Origin: Puniceicoccaceae bacterium
GTDB lineage: Bacteria; Verrucomicrobiota; Verrucomicrobiia; Opitutales; Coraliomargaritaceae
Direction: 5' to 3'
NCBI GenBank assembly: GCA_017854655.1
Contig: JAFMHF010000013.1
Span: 1-37,648, forward strand
DNA length: 37,648 nt
Shown: piece by piece, positions 1-7,667 of the stretch
How the letters are laid out: every line of letters starts with the position of its first letter
How positions within the stretch are numbered: the first letter of the stretch is position 1
Notes under the pieces: model-generated
The model's database searches: none
What the model saw: the letters and a program-made list of their open reading frames with translations, nothing else
Told to the model about the DNA's origin: nothing
Program-made: the position numbers and the translations under genes

Positions 1-38
1 TCGACGACGGTGGTTGGGGATCCCGCGGCAGTGTATAG

Positions 39-115
39 GGGAGGGTCCGCCTCCGCGCGGACCGCAGTACATGGGCACCAAACACATTGCGGACGACGCG
101 GAGGTCGTCCCTCCC
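39..115. repeat. Inverted pair of REP-like hairpins with GCGGAG loop
   Basis: The hairpin at 44-63 has arms GGTCCGC and GCGGACC around the loop CTCCGC. The hairpin at 91-110 has arms GGACGAC and GTCGTCC around the loop GCGGAG, which is the reverse complement of the first loop. So the same element occurs in two orientations. Each is flanked on the loop-defined 3' side by CTCCC (111-115, and as GGGAG before 44). A near copy of 85-115 lies at 23375-23405 with 29 of 31 bases identical. The two differences fall at paired stem positions and preserve pairing. This resembles REP-type palindromic elements. No matching transposase lies in the window. Confidence 0.75.
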
Positions 116-121
116 GGAACT

Positions 122-151
122 GGAGGGCCTCCGCAAGCGGAGACGCCACGA
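122..151. repeat. Hairpin repeat, second family (CGCAAGCG core)
   Basis: A 6-bp stem CTCCGC/GCGGAG (129-134 and 137-142) encloses the dinucleotide AA. It is preceded by GGAGGGC and followed by ACGCCACGA. The copy at 22561-22591 has a different but still perfectly paired stem (CGTCGC/GCGACG), the same AA, a similar GGAGAGGC lead and the same CGCCACGA tail. Preserved flanks around a covarying stem indicate a dispersed structured repeat. Confidence 0.65.
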
Positions 152-271
152 TTAGGAGATGGTGCCAGTATAATCGTACAGTTTTGGGCGCTTAATTATG
201 CATAGCACAAAACATGATCAGATAATCGCGGGCGGCGTTAAAAAGCAATCCGCCGGCCGAGTAGAAATTAA

Positions 272-1579
272 CTAGCTTAAGATTTCAGGTAAATTACCCG
301 TGCTATGACTAAATTGCTTCGCAGGGACATCTGCTTGCTGCAACAGAGTCAGCCAATAGTTCGCCAGTGGGGTATCCTTCTCAGAGAGTATAATATGCTC
401 TCCTTTACGTAGATTCTTCGCGCCTCCACCAGCGACAATCGCGGGGAGGTTCTTCAGTTGGTGCCCGGTGCGAAGATTGGTGCCGTAGCTGACGATACAA
501 TTGTCATACAAGCGGCTGCCATCGCTATCTTTCGCCTCTTTTAAGCGATCCAGGAAGTGTGCAAACAACTCGGAGCACTTTTTATCGCGTTCGCGGGAGG
601 CATTTTTGCGAGGTTCGGAAAAGCCATAGTGGCTGAGTGAGTGCGCTTGCAGCGCGACCCCGATACCCACGAGCAGCGAGCACACGGGTTGGCGATACGT
701 CACCACTCGAGTCGAATCAGTCTGTAGCGCGACGATAATCATGTCGTACATCAACTTAATCTCTTCCTCACCAATCAGTTGGTCGATGGGCTCTGCAAAA
801 GGCGCGTTCGGTTTAGGGATATTTGCCCATTTCGCCTGCCGCTCTAGGCCGAGTTCGACCTGGCGCACGCCTTGGAAGTATTCATCCAGTTTTTCGCGGT
901 CATTGGTGCTTAGATTTCGCTTCATTGCGCTAGCATTGACCCGCACAATATCTAAAATACTTTCCTTCTTCTTCAAGCGATTATCTAGTTCGGCACGGGT
1001 GCCGGTCTGTTGTTCGAATATGGTGTGATATAAATCAATCGGCTGGTTAATGCCCGGCAACGGATTGCCACTGTCATTCCAGGAGAGCGAGAGGCCGTTG
1101 CCATGTCCGGAATTTTGTAGGCCACTTTTTTCTTTGGCAGAAAGTACCAAGGATGAAAAGCGCGTGTCCTCGCCCAGATGTTGCGCAGCCACTTGATCGC
1201 AGGAAATTGAATTAAAAAAACGTTTGCCGGGAGTGCCAGAAACATTAGCACCGGTGAGGTAGGATGAACTGCCGCCATGTGGATTTGTCGCACCTAAATT
1301 GGTTAGATTCGAAATCATGGTGAAATCGTCTTGGTGGCGCTTCAACGGCATCAAGCCTTCGGTGAGACCAATATCTGCAAACCGTCCCGCCTGTTTGGGA
1401 TAGAAAGTATCCTCAGTAAATCCAAACCCGCCTCCAAGGAAGATCATCCGTTTGGGTGCAACATAGGAGGACGCCGTCTTGCCGAATGAAAAGCTCTCGA
1501 GGAAGGGTAGTGCCAAGCAGGCGCCACTTGCTCTGAGGAAAGAACGACGAGTGATGGGGTTGGTTTTAAATTGGCTCAT
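272..1579 (-). CDS. DUF1552 domain protein, Tat-exported
   Basis: This 435-residue protein begins with a twin-arginine signal: TRRSFLRA at residues 10-17, then a hydrophobic stretch ending near residue 34, so export by the Tat pathway is expected. The rest matches the DUF1552 family, which is related to the sulfatase-like DUF1501 proteins and common in Planctomycetota and Verrucomicrobiota. Recognisable parts include the GGGFGFTEDTFYP segment after the signal and the repeated references to HGG/SSYLTG in the first third. The molecular role of the family is not established. It starts 12 bp after the stop of the DUF1592 gene, the usual pairing, so the two are almost certainly co-transcribed and act together outside the cytoplasmic membrane. 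Confidence 0.9.
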   Translation of the reverse strand: MSQFKTNPITRRSFLRASGACLALPFLESFSFGKTASSYVAPKRMIFLGGGFGFTEDTFYPKQAGRFADIGLTEGLMPLKRHQDDFTMISNLTNLGATNPHGGSSSYLTGANVSGTPGKRFFNSISCDQVAAQHLGEDTRFSSLVLSAKEKSGLQNSGHGNGLSLSWNDSGNPLPGINQPIDLYHTIFEQQTGTRAELDNRLKKKESILDIVRVNASAMKRNLSTNDREKLDEYFQGVRQVELGLERQAKWANIPKPNAPFAEPIDQLIGEEEIKLMYDMIIVALQTDSTRVVTYRQPVCSLLVGIGVALQAHSLSHYGFSEPRKNASRERDKKCSELFAHFLDRLKEAKDSDGSRLYDNCIVSYGTNLRTGHQLKNLPAIVAGGGAKNLRKGEHIILSEKDTPLANYWLTLLQQADVPAKQFSHSTGNLPEILS

Positions 1580-1591
1580 GGCATTCGGGGC

Positions 1592-4516
1592 TTACTTAGT
1601 TTTGAACAGAGGGTTTGAAGTAATAATGTGGATCATATCACGCATTCGGTAATTAGTATACTGAGAACGGTTCACCATCGCAAGGACCGCTTCCTCATCA
1701 GAGAACTCCATCGTGCGACCAAGGCCGTAGGCGGTCATCGATTCGATCATCTCCTTGGCCAACTTGTGTTTTTGGGTTTTAAGCAGGGCCTTTAAATGAT
1801 CGAGGTCACGATAAATCATGCCACTCACCAATTTACCGCTTTCTTGGATATTAATATCATCTTTGCCGACTGGTTCCGTATCGCGCCAGCGGCCAACTGT
1901 ATCAAAAATCTCTAGCCCAAATCCCAACGGATCCATCCGGCTGTGGCAGGATGCGCACGCTGCTTGAGATTGGTGTCGCTGGACCATTTCGCGATTGGTC
2001 AGTGGCTGCTTGGATGCACTGCTAAGTTCGGGGACATTCGGCGGTGGTGGCGCGGGCTTATCATTGAGTAATTTCTCAAGAATCATCGCGCCGCGAATGA
2101 CAGGTGAGGTGCGCTCGCCATTTGAACCCATGGTCAGGAATGCGCTTTGACCGAGTAAGCCGCCGCGTGGGGAGTTCCAGTCCAATGCAATCTTTTGAAA
2201 GGCATTCGGGTCCTCTGAGCGAGTGATCGGCATACCATAATAGTCAGCCAGCAGCGAGTTAGCGACGATGAATTCTGAATCAATTAAATTCGTAATCGGC
2301 AGATCTTCGCTCACTAAAGTCTTATAAAATTCGACGACTTCACGGTAGGCAGAGTAGCGCACACCCGAATTAAATAGATAGTATTGGTTTTCATCGACCG
2401 TGATTGCTTGGTAGCGGTCTAAGTCGCCCCATTGGCTGGAGAACCCTTCGTAAAAGGCCTCCGATTTCCAGTCCGTCAGCATGCGATTCACTTGGCCCTT
2501 CAATACCTTGGGGTCGGACAAGGATCCATTTTCAGCAAACCGATACAGCTCCTCGTCTGGGAGACTGCTCCAGAGGAAATATGCCAGCCTGACTGCAAAC
2601 TCTCGATCACTCAACTGGCGGTCCTTCGTGCCTGATCCGACTTCTTCTAAATATAGAAAACTAGGGGAGGCCAAAACGACCGCGATTGCCTCACCCATTG
2701 CTTGATTGAAGTTTTGCCCGTTCGCCCGATTCTCCTCAAAAAATGCCATTAGGCTGTCAATGTATGCCGGTTCAGGTTGCTTGTGGCGGAATGCTTGGTA
2801 GGCGAATCGCTCGATGAACTCCCGTGCATTGTCATCTGAATTCAACGAACTGCTGTAGCGCGATGCACCATCTTTAGCATTGATCAGTTCACCGAAGAAA
2901 TTGGTCTGTTGCCGGTAGAATGGCCCCTCGATTTCGAGCCAATCGACCCAGACGGCGGCCCAAGCTCCCGGCTTATCCACCAGCTTAATGTATTTGGAGA
3001 CCCCACCGTTGATTTCAGGTCGATTCTCATAGATGGTTAAATTGTGACTATTATCTCCAAAGCGAAGCCTCCTCAAGAGTTCGACTTCACTTGGTTGTCT
3101 GTCGGTGCCGTCGAGTTTGAAAATGCCGACAACGCCATCAACAGAATCCAGTTTTAAATATTTTCGCACTTCCGGCGCTCCCTCGACCGCACCGCCATTG
3201 ATGCGAATACGGTAACTAGCGCGAATGTCCGGATTACGTTCAAAGTTCACACCTATACGTGCGGAATTTCGAACATCGGCAAAATAAAACGCCTTATCTA
3301 CCAACGGATATTCCAGATACTTGACTGGCTTATCATAATCGAAGCGCTGTCTAAAGTAGATCTTCATATCTCCCGCGTCTTGAAATCCGATTTCTTGCCA
3401 GGTTTTGCCTGCATCCAGCATCTGCTTCTTACGCTTAAATTCGGCCACTTTTGCGCGGAGTCTTGCGGTGTGCGGGTTCTCTGGCTCTATTCGTTTATTC
3501 GTATTTTTTGCCAGCGGTCGGCCAGACCACTTAAATCCTTGTTCCACAATTTTTTTGCCCAGCTCGAAATACTTATCGAAATCATTGGCACTGAAGAATT
3601 GCTCTTCACCCACCGTATCAAATGAGTCTGCTTCAGCGTCGGGAGGGATGATGTGCGGTGAGATCTCAAAGCCGAATAAGTCACGAATGGTATTGGCATA
3701 TTCACGCTGATTGAGTCGGCGCATGGTGATTTCTCCGCCATTTGCGGTTAATCGCTTACGCGCGTCAACCAATGAGCGAGTCAATGAATCCAACACGTCG
3801 ATTAATTCCTGGTTCGACGGTTGAGGCTCGTCTTCTGGTGGCATTTCACCGCCGTTCAAAACATCTAGTACATCCTGCCAGCGTTGGGCGGCATCGTTGG
3901 TGGTGATTTCCCAGTGCACTTGATCGAATCGCAACTGACCTTTTTGCTTTTCCGAGCCATGGCACTGCATGCAATGTTGCTCCAGGAATGGCTGGATAAT
4001 TTCTTGCGAGAGAGGTGTGCCCTCGACCAGTGAGTCCAGATCTTGTTGGAATGAGTCACTTTGGTCTGCCAGCAGCTGAGAGGTATCTTCCAGTTCGGCT
4101 TTGAGTGAGCTGACAAATGCCGCTAGTTGAGCGGCATCAGGCCTGGGCTCCTCTTCAGGCGGCATTTCACCGTCTTCCAAGACAGTCAGTACCTCCGACC
4201 AAAATTCAATCGAATCGCGCCCGTCCAGACTCCATGAAGCACTGTCAAAGCGAACCTTGCCCTTTTGCTTATCTGGACCATGGCAGGCGATACAGTTTGC
4301 TTCAAGAAAGGGCTCAAGCTCCGATTGTAGAAATGGTGGGTGCTCCTGTGGGGCGGTAGGCGCAACGACTACCAGCGGCGGCTCTTCAATGATGACCGGC
4401 TCACTGCTTGGTTCTAACGGCGCGCTGGTAGTAGTTTGATTCGACCAATACACATAGCCCCCCACGCCTGAGACGAGTGCGAGTGTTAACAATATGGACG
4501 ATTTGCCGGGTGACAT
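1592..4516 (-). CDS. Membrane-anchored multi-heme DUF1592/DUF1588 family protein
   Basis: From the ATG at 4516 this is 974 residues with an N-terminal hydrophobic anchor (about residues 8-23) and a Pro/Glu-rich linker. A TTG at 4543 would add nine residues; I prefer the ATG because the anchor then sits at the N-terminus. Two successive planctomycete-type cytochrome domains follow, with CIACH near 75-79 and CMQCH near 182-186, each ending in a GEMPPE-type segment. Next come DUF1587 (MRRLNQREYANTIRDLFG), a carbohydrate-binding-like middle, DUF1592, DUF1588 with a third motif CASCH near 854, and C-terminal DUF1585. Such proteins are periplasmic; redox coupling to polymer or carbohydrate breakdown has been proposed but not shown. 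The DUF1552 gene follows by 12 bp. Confidence 0.9.
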   Translation of the reverse strand: MSPGKSSILLTLALVSGVGGYVYWSNQTTTSAPLEPSSEPVIIEEPPLVVVAPTAPQEHPPFLQSELEPFLEANCIACHGPDKQKGKVRFDSASWSLDGRDSIEFWSEVLTVLEDGEMPPEEEPRPDAAQLAAFVSSLKAELEDTSQLLADQSDSFQQDLDSLVEGTPLSQEIIQPFLEQHCMQCHGSEKQKGQLRFDQVHWEITTNDAAQRWQDVLDVLNGGEMPPEDEPQPSNQELIDVLDSLTRSLVDARKRLTANGGEITMRRLNQREYANTIRDLFGFEISPHIIPPDAEADSFDTVGEEQFFSANDFDKYFELGKKIVEQGFKWSGRPLAKNTNKRIEPENPHTARLRAKVAEFKRKKQMLDAGKTWQEIGFQDAGDMKIYFRQRFDYDKPVKYLEYPLVDKAFYFADVRNSARIGVNFERNPDIRASYRIRINGGAVEGAPEVRKYLKLDSVDGVVGIFKLDGTDRQPSEVELLRRLRFGDNSHNLTIYENRPEINGGVSKYIKLVDKPGAWAAVWVDWLEIEGPFYRQQTNFFGELINAKDGASRYSSSLNSDDNAREFIERFAYQAFRHKQPEPAYIDSLMAFFEENRANGQNFNQAMGEAIAVVLASPSFLYLEEVGSGTKDRQLSDREFAVRLAYFLWSSLPDEELYRFAENGSLSDPKVLKGQVNRMLTDWKSEAFYEGFSSQWGDLDRYQAITVDENQYYLFNSGVRYSAYREVVEFYKTLVSEDLPITNLIDSEFIVANSLLADYYGMPITRSEDPNAFQKIALDWNSPRGGLLGQSAFLTMGSNGERTSPVIRGAMILEKLLNDKPAPPPPNVPELSSASKQPLTNREMVQRHQSQAACASCHSRMDPLGFGLEIFDTVGRWRDTEPVGKDDINIQESGKLVSGMIYRDLDHLKALLKTQKHKLAKEMIESMTAYGLGRTMEFSDEEAVLAMVNRSQYTNYRMRDMIHIITSNPLFKTK

Positions 4517-4863
4517 AAGTATATGCTGCGGGTTAGGTAACAATAACCTATCTAATATTCTTTATGAGAGGCATATTCTAGCAAGTGGAAAAAACTCCGT
4601 AACGGACAAAAAAGACTAGCATAAGTCTGTCTGTTAGCTGCTAGCAGCAGCCCTGTTAGCCGGTTGTAGTCGAGCTTGCGCAGCAGCTTAGCCTACAATC
4701 ATTCTAAAAAATCGTGGAGGAAGCGTTTGCTTGAGTAGAATCTGCTCGCTAGTCAATTGTGCCAACTTGTGGTCATTTCGAAGCGATTGTTGACAGTACC
4801 AGTTGGCGGTTAACTATGTGCAGTTTACTTTGTAGCAGTGATATTTTTTACCGACAGATCATT
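4517..4863. other. Divergent intergenic region between the DUF1592 gene and moxR
   Basis: This 347-bp stretch separates two divergent operons and should hold both promoters. It has a 12-bp perfect palindrome GCTGCTAGCAGC at 4637-4648 within a region of repeated GCAGC/GCTGC words, and a sigma70-like candidate near moxR (given separately). No RNA gene or conserved short gene was recognised. Confidence 0.5.
4790..4818 (+). promoter_or_regulatory. Candidate sigma70-type promoter for the MoxR/Bat operon
   Basis: A perfect -35 hexamer TTGACA (4790-4795) is followed after 17 bp by ACTATG (4813-4818); the overlapping TAACTA at 4811-4816 gives a 15-bp spacing. Either would start transcription roughly 35-45 bp before the ATG at 4864. 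The assignment rests on sequence match and position only. Confidence 0.4.
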
Positions 4864-5838
4864 ATGACGAATCAAAAGTTTGAATCCAGCAGTGCGACGC
4901 TGCAAGCCGTACGAGAGCGTGTCGGCCAAGTGGTGGTTGGCCAAGAGGCTTTAGTTGAGCGTTTATTGTTGGCGTTGCTGTGTAACGGGCACGTGTTATT
5001 GGAGGGTGTCCCTGGAGTAGCAAAGACACTGACTGTCAATAGTTTGGCGCAGGCAATTCATGCGCAGTTTAGTCGCATTCAGTTCACCCCTGATTTATTG
5101 CCAGGTGATTTGACTGGCACTTTGGTGTACGACCCGCGCGCACATACTTTTACCGCCGAGAAGGGGCCGATCTTTACCAATTTACTACTTGCGGACGAAA
5201 TTAACCGTGCACCGGCCAAAGTGCAGAGTGCCTTGCTCGAGGCGATGCAGGAAAAGCAAGTGACGCTGGGCAAGGAGACCTATGACCTGCCGAAGCCGTT
5301 TTTGGTTCTCGCCACGCAAAATCCGATTGAACAGGAGGGCACTTACTCGTTGCCTGAGGCGCAGGTCGATCGCTTTATGTTTAAGCTTAAGGTTGGCTAC
5401 CCGTCGATGGATGAGGAGCTGATCGTGATGCAGCGAATGGCCAAAACCGAGCCGCTACTGGATGTCGAACCGTTGTTGTCGATTAAAGAGTTGATGGAGA
5501 TGCGCGTCACAATGGAGACGGTCTTTATCGATGAGAAGGTGGAGCGCTACATTTTGCGACTAGTCGATGCGACGCGTCAGCCCGAGAAGTATGAATTGGA
5601 TCTGGGGCGTTACTTACGTTTTGGCGCCTCGCCGCGTGCTTCGATTTACCTATCGTTGGCCGCTCGTGGCCATGCGCTGATGCAACAGCGTGACTATGTG
5701 ATCCCTCAGGATGTGAAGGATGTTGCGCATGATCTGTTGCGTCACCGTCTAGCGATTTCGTATCGAGCCGAGGCGGAATCGATTACTTCGGATGATCTAC
5801 TCGATCAGATCCTCGCGAAAGTACCTGTCTCTGCGTAA
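4864..5838 (+). CDS. MoxR-family AAA+ ATPase
   Basis: From the ATG at 4864 the protein is 324 residues, the normal MoxR length; an in-frame ATG at 4759 would add 35 residues with no family resemblance. It shows a Walker A GVPGVAKT near residues 47-54, a Walker B LLADEIN near 107-113, a sensor-1 ATQNP, and EGTYSLPEAQVDRF with the arginine-finger region, then an AAA lid domain. MoxR ATPases act as chaperone-like partners of von Willebrand factor A (VWA) proteins. Here it heads an operon containing a DUF58 protein and two VWA Bat proteins, the standard arrangement. A 110-bp gap holding a large inverted repeat separates it from the DUF58 gene. Confidence 0.95.
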   Translation: MTNQKFESSSATLQAVRERVGQVVVGQEALVERLLLALLCNGHVLLEGVPGVAKTLTVNSLAQAIHAQFSRIQFTPDLLPGDLTGTLVYDPRAHTFTAEKGPIFTNLLLADEINRAPAKVQSALLEAMQEKQVTLGKETYDLPKPFLVLATQNPIEQEGTYSLPEAQVDRFMFKLKVGYPSMDEELIVMQRMAKTEPLLDVEPLLSIKELMEMRVTMETVFIDEKVERYILRLVDATRQPEKYELDLGRYLRFGASPRASIYLSLAARGHALMQQRDYVIPQDVKDVAHDLLRHRLAISYRAEAESITSDDLLDQILAKVPVSA

Positions 5839-5849
5839 GTTGAATTTCG

Positions 5850-5922
5850 CACTGAGATACTGAGCCACTGAGACGCAGAGTTAATTAAATTTATGTCCTC
5901 TGCACCTCAGTGTCTCTGTGCG
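5850..5922. repeat. Large imperfect inverted repeat between moxR and the DUF58 gene
   Basis: The left arm (ending at 5880 in ACTGAGACGCAGAG) pairs with the right arm (starting CTCTGCACCTCAGTGTCTC at about 5898). Aligned over 23 positions, 18 are complementary. The loop is AT-rich (TTAATTAAATTTATGTC). The left arm also repeats the word ACTGAG three times. It lies wholly between two operon genes, so it would form a strong hairpin in the transcript and might lower downstream expression. Sequences of this ACTGAGACGCAGAG type recur as intergenic repeats in many environmental bacteria; this is a recollection, not a search. Confidence 0.7.
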
Positions 5923-5948
5923 CGACTTTATTTCTTCGTCCTCATTTT

Positions 5949-6818
5949 ATGCTTAGTGAACTAGAGAGTCAGCTGAATTTGCTGGAGCTGAAGTGCCGCC
6001 GTCCGGTGGAGCACTTGCTTGCCGGTGAGTATCGCTCTGTATTTCGCGGGCGTGGTGTCGAGTTTGAGGATGTGCGTCCGTATCAACCGGGCGACGATGT
6101 GCGCTCGATGGACTGGAAGGTCACGGCGCGCACGGGTGAACCGCATATCAAGCGCTACATTGAGGAGCGTGAGCAGTTTGTTTACCTGCTGGTCGATGTG
6201 TCGGCGTCGATGCTGCACGATGCCGATGGGCGCAAGCGTAAGACGATGGCCGAGGTGTGTGCATTGCTGACATTGGCTGCGGTTAAAAATCACGATCGTA
6301 TTGGTCTAATTTTATTTTCAGATCGTATCGAGCAGATTGTACCACCTGGCAAAGGGCGCAGTCATGCGATGCGGATTATGGATGAGTTGATGCATTTCAA
6401 GCCGCAGGGGCGTGGCACGGATTTTACAGAGATGTTGGGGCGCTTTGGCCATATGGCGCGTAAGCATTCGATCGCGTTTGTGGTGTCCGATTTTATGACC
6501 GACGACTATGTGCAAGAGCTACAAGCCTTGGCCTTTCGTCACGACGTTAACGCCATCAACCTTAGTGATCCCCATTTATTAGATGCCAAGGCGTCTGGAC
6601 TGGTGCGGATGCAGGATTCGGAGTCGAATGAACAACGCATTATCGATCTCGGTCGTAGCGGTGGAGAGACGCCTGCGCATAGTGCGCGTCTCAAGCAAGC
6701 GATGCTGGCGTCGGGGGTGGATCTATTGGATCTGCCAGTGGGGGGCGATTGCGTCGCGGCACTGGCTGGATTTTTCCAGCAACGGCAACGTCGCCAAGTG
6801 GATGAAACCGGAGGATAA
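5949..6818 (+). CDS. DUF58 domain protein (MoxR-associated)
   Basis: The ATG at 5949 gives 289 residues beginning MLSELESQ. An upstream in-frame start at 5910 would lie inside the preceding inverted repeat and adds no conserved sequence. The DUF58 signature FRGRGVEFEDVRPYQPGDDVR lies near residues 31-51, followed by the conserved MDWKVTAR segment. A VWA-like fold follows with DVSASM near residue 83, a MIDAS-type motif. DUF58 proteins nearly always sit next to MoxR and are thought to cooperate with it; their biochemical activity is unknown. No membrane segment is visible, so it is probably cytoplasmic. The next gene begins three bases after its stop. Confidence 0.92.
   Translation: MLSELESQLNLLELKCRRPVEHLLAGEYRSVFRGRGVEFEDVRPYQPGDDVRSMDWKVTARTGEPHIKRYIEEREQFVYLLVDVSASMLHDADGRKRKTMAEVCALLTLAAVKNHDRIGLILFSDRIEQIVPPGKGRSHAMRIMDELMHFKPQGRGTDFTEMLGRFGHMARKHSIAFVVSDFMTDDYVQELQALAFRHDVNAINLSDPHLLDAKASGLVRMQDSESNEQRIIDLGRSGGETPAHSARLKQAMLASGVDLLDLPVGGDCVAALAGFFQQRQRRQVDETGG
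6810..6814 (+). promoter_or_regulatory. Shine-Dalgarno site fixing a GTG start
   Basis: GGAGG at 6810-6814 lies 7 bases before the GTG at 6822. Most genes in this window lack a clear Shine-Dalgarno site. This one supports initiation at GTG and translational coupling to the DUF58 gene, whose last codons contain the site. Confidence 0.7.
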
Positions 6819-6821
6819 CCT

Positions 6822-7667
6822 GTGACACGTTTTATTTCATTTCTATGCCCGTGGCTACTGCCGCTGTTCGCCATGGCAAGCTCAGCGCCAGAGGTTGCAC
6901 TACGCTTGGTCGATGGGACGTATCGCCCGGGGGATATGCTTGAGCTGCAAGCCGAGATGCGTGGGGTGGACTATGCCGAGTTTGAATTGCATGTGCCTGC
7001 CAACACGCAGTGTCACTTCGTGACGCAGACACGTGAGCCCGTGCGCTACGTTGAGGGTGTTTATGTGCAGCGTGTCTTGTTGCAACTGCAACCGCTGAGC
7101 GCAGGAGACTTTGAGCTGAATGACATTACTGTGACGATTGCGCAAGGTGGCGAGGTGAGGGACGTCGCATTGCCGACGGTGTCGTTTACTGTCGCGACGT
7201 ACGCGGCCGAGGATAGGTCGGAGGCAGCTGCCGAGTTGGGCGCAGGTGCATCTTTGTTAGCTCAGGCGTCGAACAATTTGCGCATCATTATTGCGGTGTT
7301 GTTTATTGTTTTAATGGTTGTCTGGTGGTTGTTGCGTAAGGTGAATACAAAGCCAGTGAAAACCGCTGAGATCGAACTGGGTTTGAGTGATTTGATTGTG
7401 GCCTTGGAGGGAAACGCTCCGTCGTTTCCACCATGCGAACCTGACGAACGGAAACGACGGAGCGTTGGCTCGAAGAGTGTCGCTACGCTCGGAACCCTCC
7501 ACGGGGGCTCGGAGCTGACCTCCATGATGATTGCTGAGCAACTGTTGGAGCGAGCGGACCTTTCAATGTCGTCGGCCTTGCGTAAGGATTTAGAAGCGGC
7601 AGTCTACGCGAATCGTTTGAATTCGGGCGTGTTGTTACAGTTGCTGCGAGAGGAGGTTCAACGATGA
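6822..7667 (+). CDS. Bat-operon membrane protein carrying in-frame repeat insertions
   Basis: The protein has 281 residues and a GTG start. A signal peptide occupies about residues 1-19. A beta-rich periplasmic domain follows to about 140, then one membrane helix near 151-170 (IIIAVLFIVLMVVWWLL) and a cytoplasmic tail. Its position between DUF58 and BatA is where DUF4381-type genes are often found, and the last 35 residues (LSMSSALRKDLEAAVYANRLN) fit that idea, but I do not recognise a named family with certainty. Residues about 196-235, rich in Arg, Ser and Pro, are encoded by hairpin repeat DNA (7404-7510) and look like a later insertion that kept the frame. The stop overlaps the BatA start as ATGA. 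Confidence 0.85.
   Translation: MTRFISFLCPWLLPLFAMASSAPEVALRLVDGTYRPGDMLELQAEMRGVDYAEFELHVPANTQCHFVTQTREPVRYVEGVYVQRVLLQLQPLSAGDFELNDITVTIAQGGEVRDVALPTVSFTVATYAAEDRSEAAAELGAGASLLAQASNNLRIIIAVLFIVLMVVWWLLRKVNTKPVKTAEIELGLSDLIVALEGNAPSFPPCEPDERKRRSVGSKSVATLGTLHGGSELTSMMIAEQLLERADLSMSSALRKDLEAAVYANRLNSGVLLQLLREEVQR
7404..7510. repeat. Inverted hairpin repeats inside a coding sequence
   Basis: AACGCTCCGTCGTTTCC at 7413-7429 and its exact reverse complement at 7450-7466 form a perfect 17-bp inverted repeat with a 20-base spacer. Within it, 7410-7429 is a 7-bp stem (GGAAACG/CGTTTCC) with loop CTCCGT, preceded by GGAG. That is the same plan as the elements at 44-63, 91-110 and 23381-23400. A further stem GAGTGT/ACGCTC, with one G-T pair, follows at 7475-7490, then GGAACCCTCC. 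The reading frame stays open across all of it. Confidence 0.75.

Larger units (their letters stand above)
1..271. other. Gene-free window start rich in hairpin repeats
   Basis: No convincing gene is visible. Two short overlapping open frames at 10-205 have no family resemblance and run through the repeat hairpins. The stretch holds three GC-rich stem-loops (44-63, 91-110 and 129-142), described separately, and then an AT-richer part up to the stop of the DUF1552 gene at 272. A weak GGCGG/CCGCC pairing near 233-256 could help terminate that gene, but it lacks a clear T-run. Confidence 0.6.

Noticed and set aside
233-256. GGCGG/CCGCC pairing as terminator of the DUF1552 gene.
   Set aside because: The stem is only five pairs with a 14-15-base loop, and there is no T-run on the right side.
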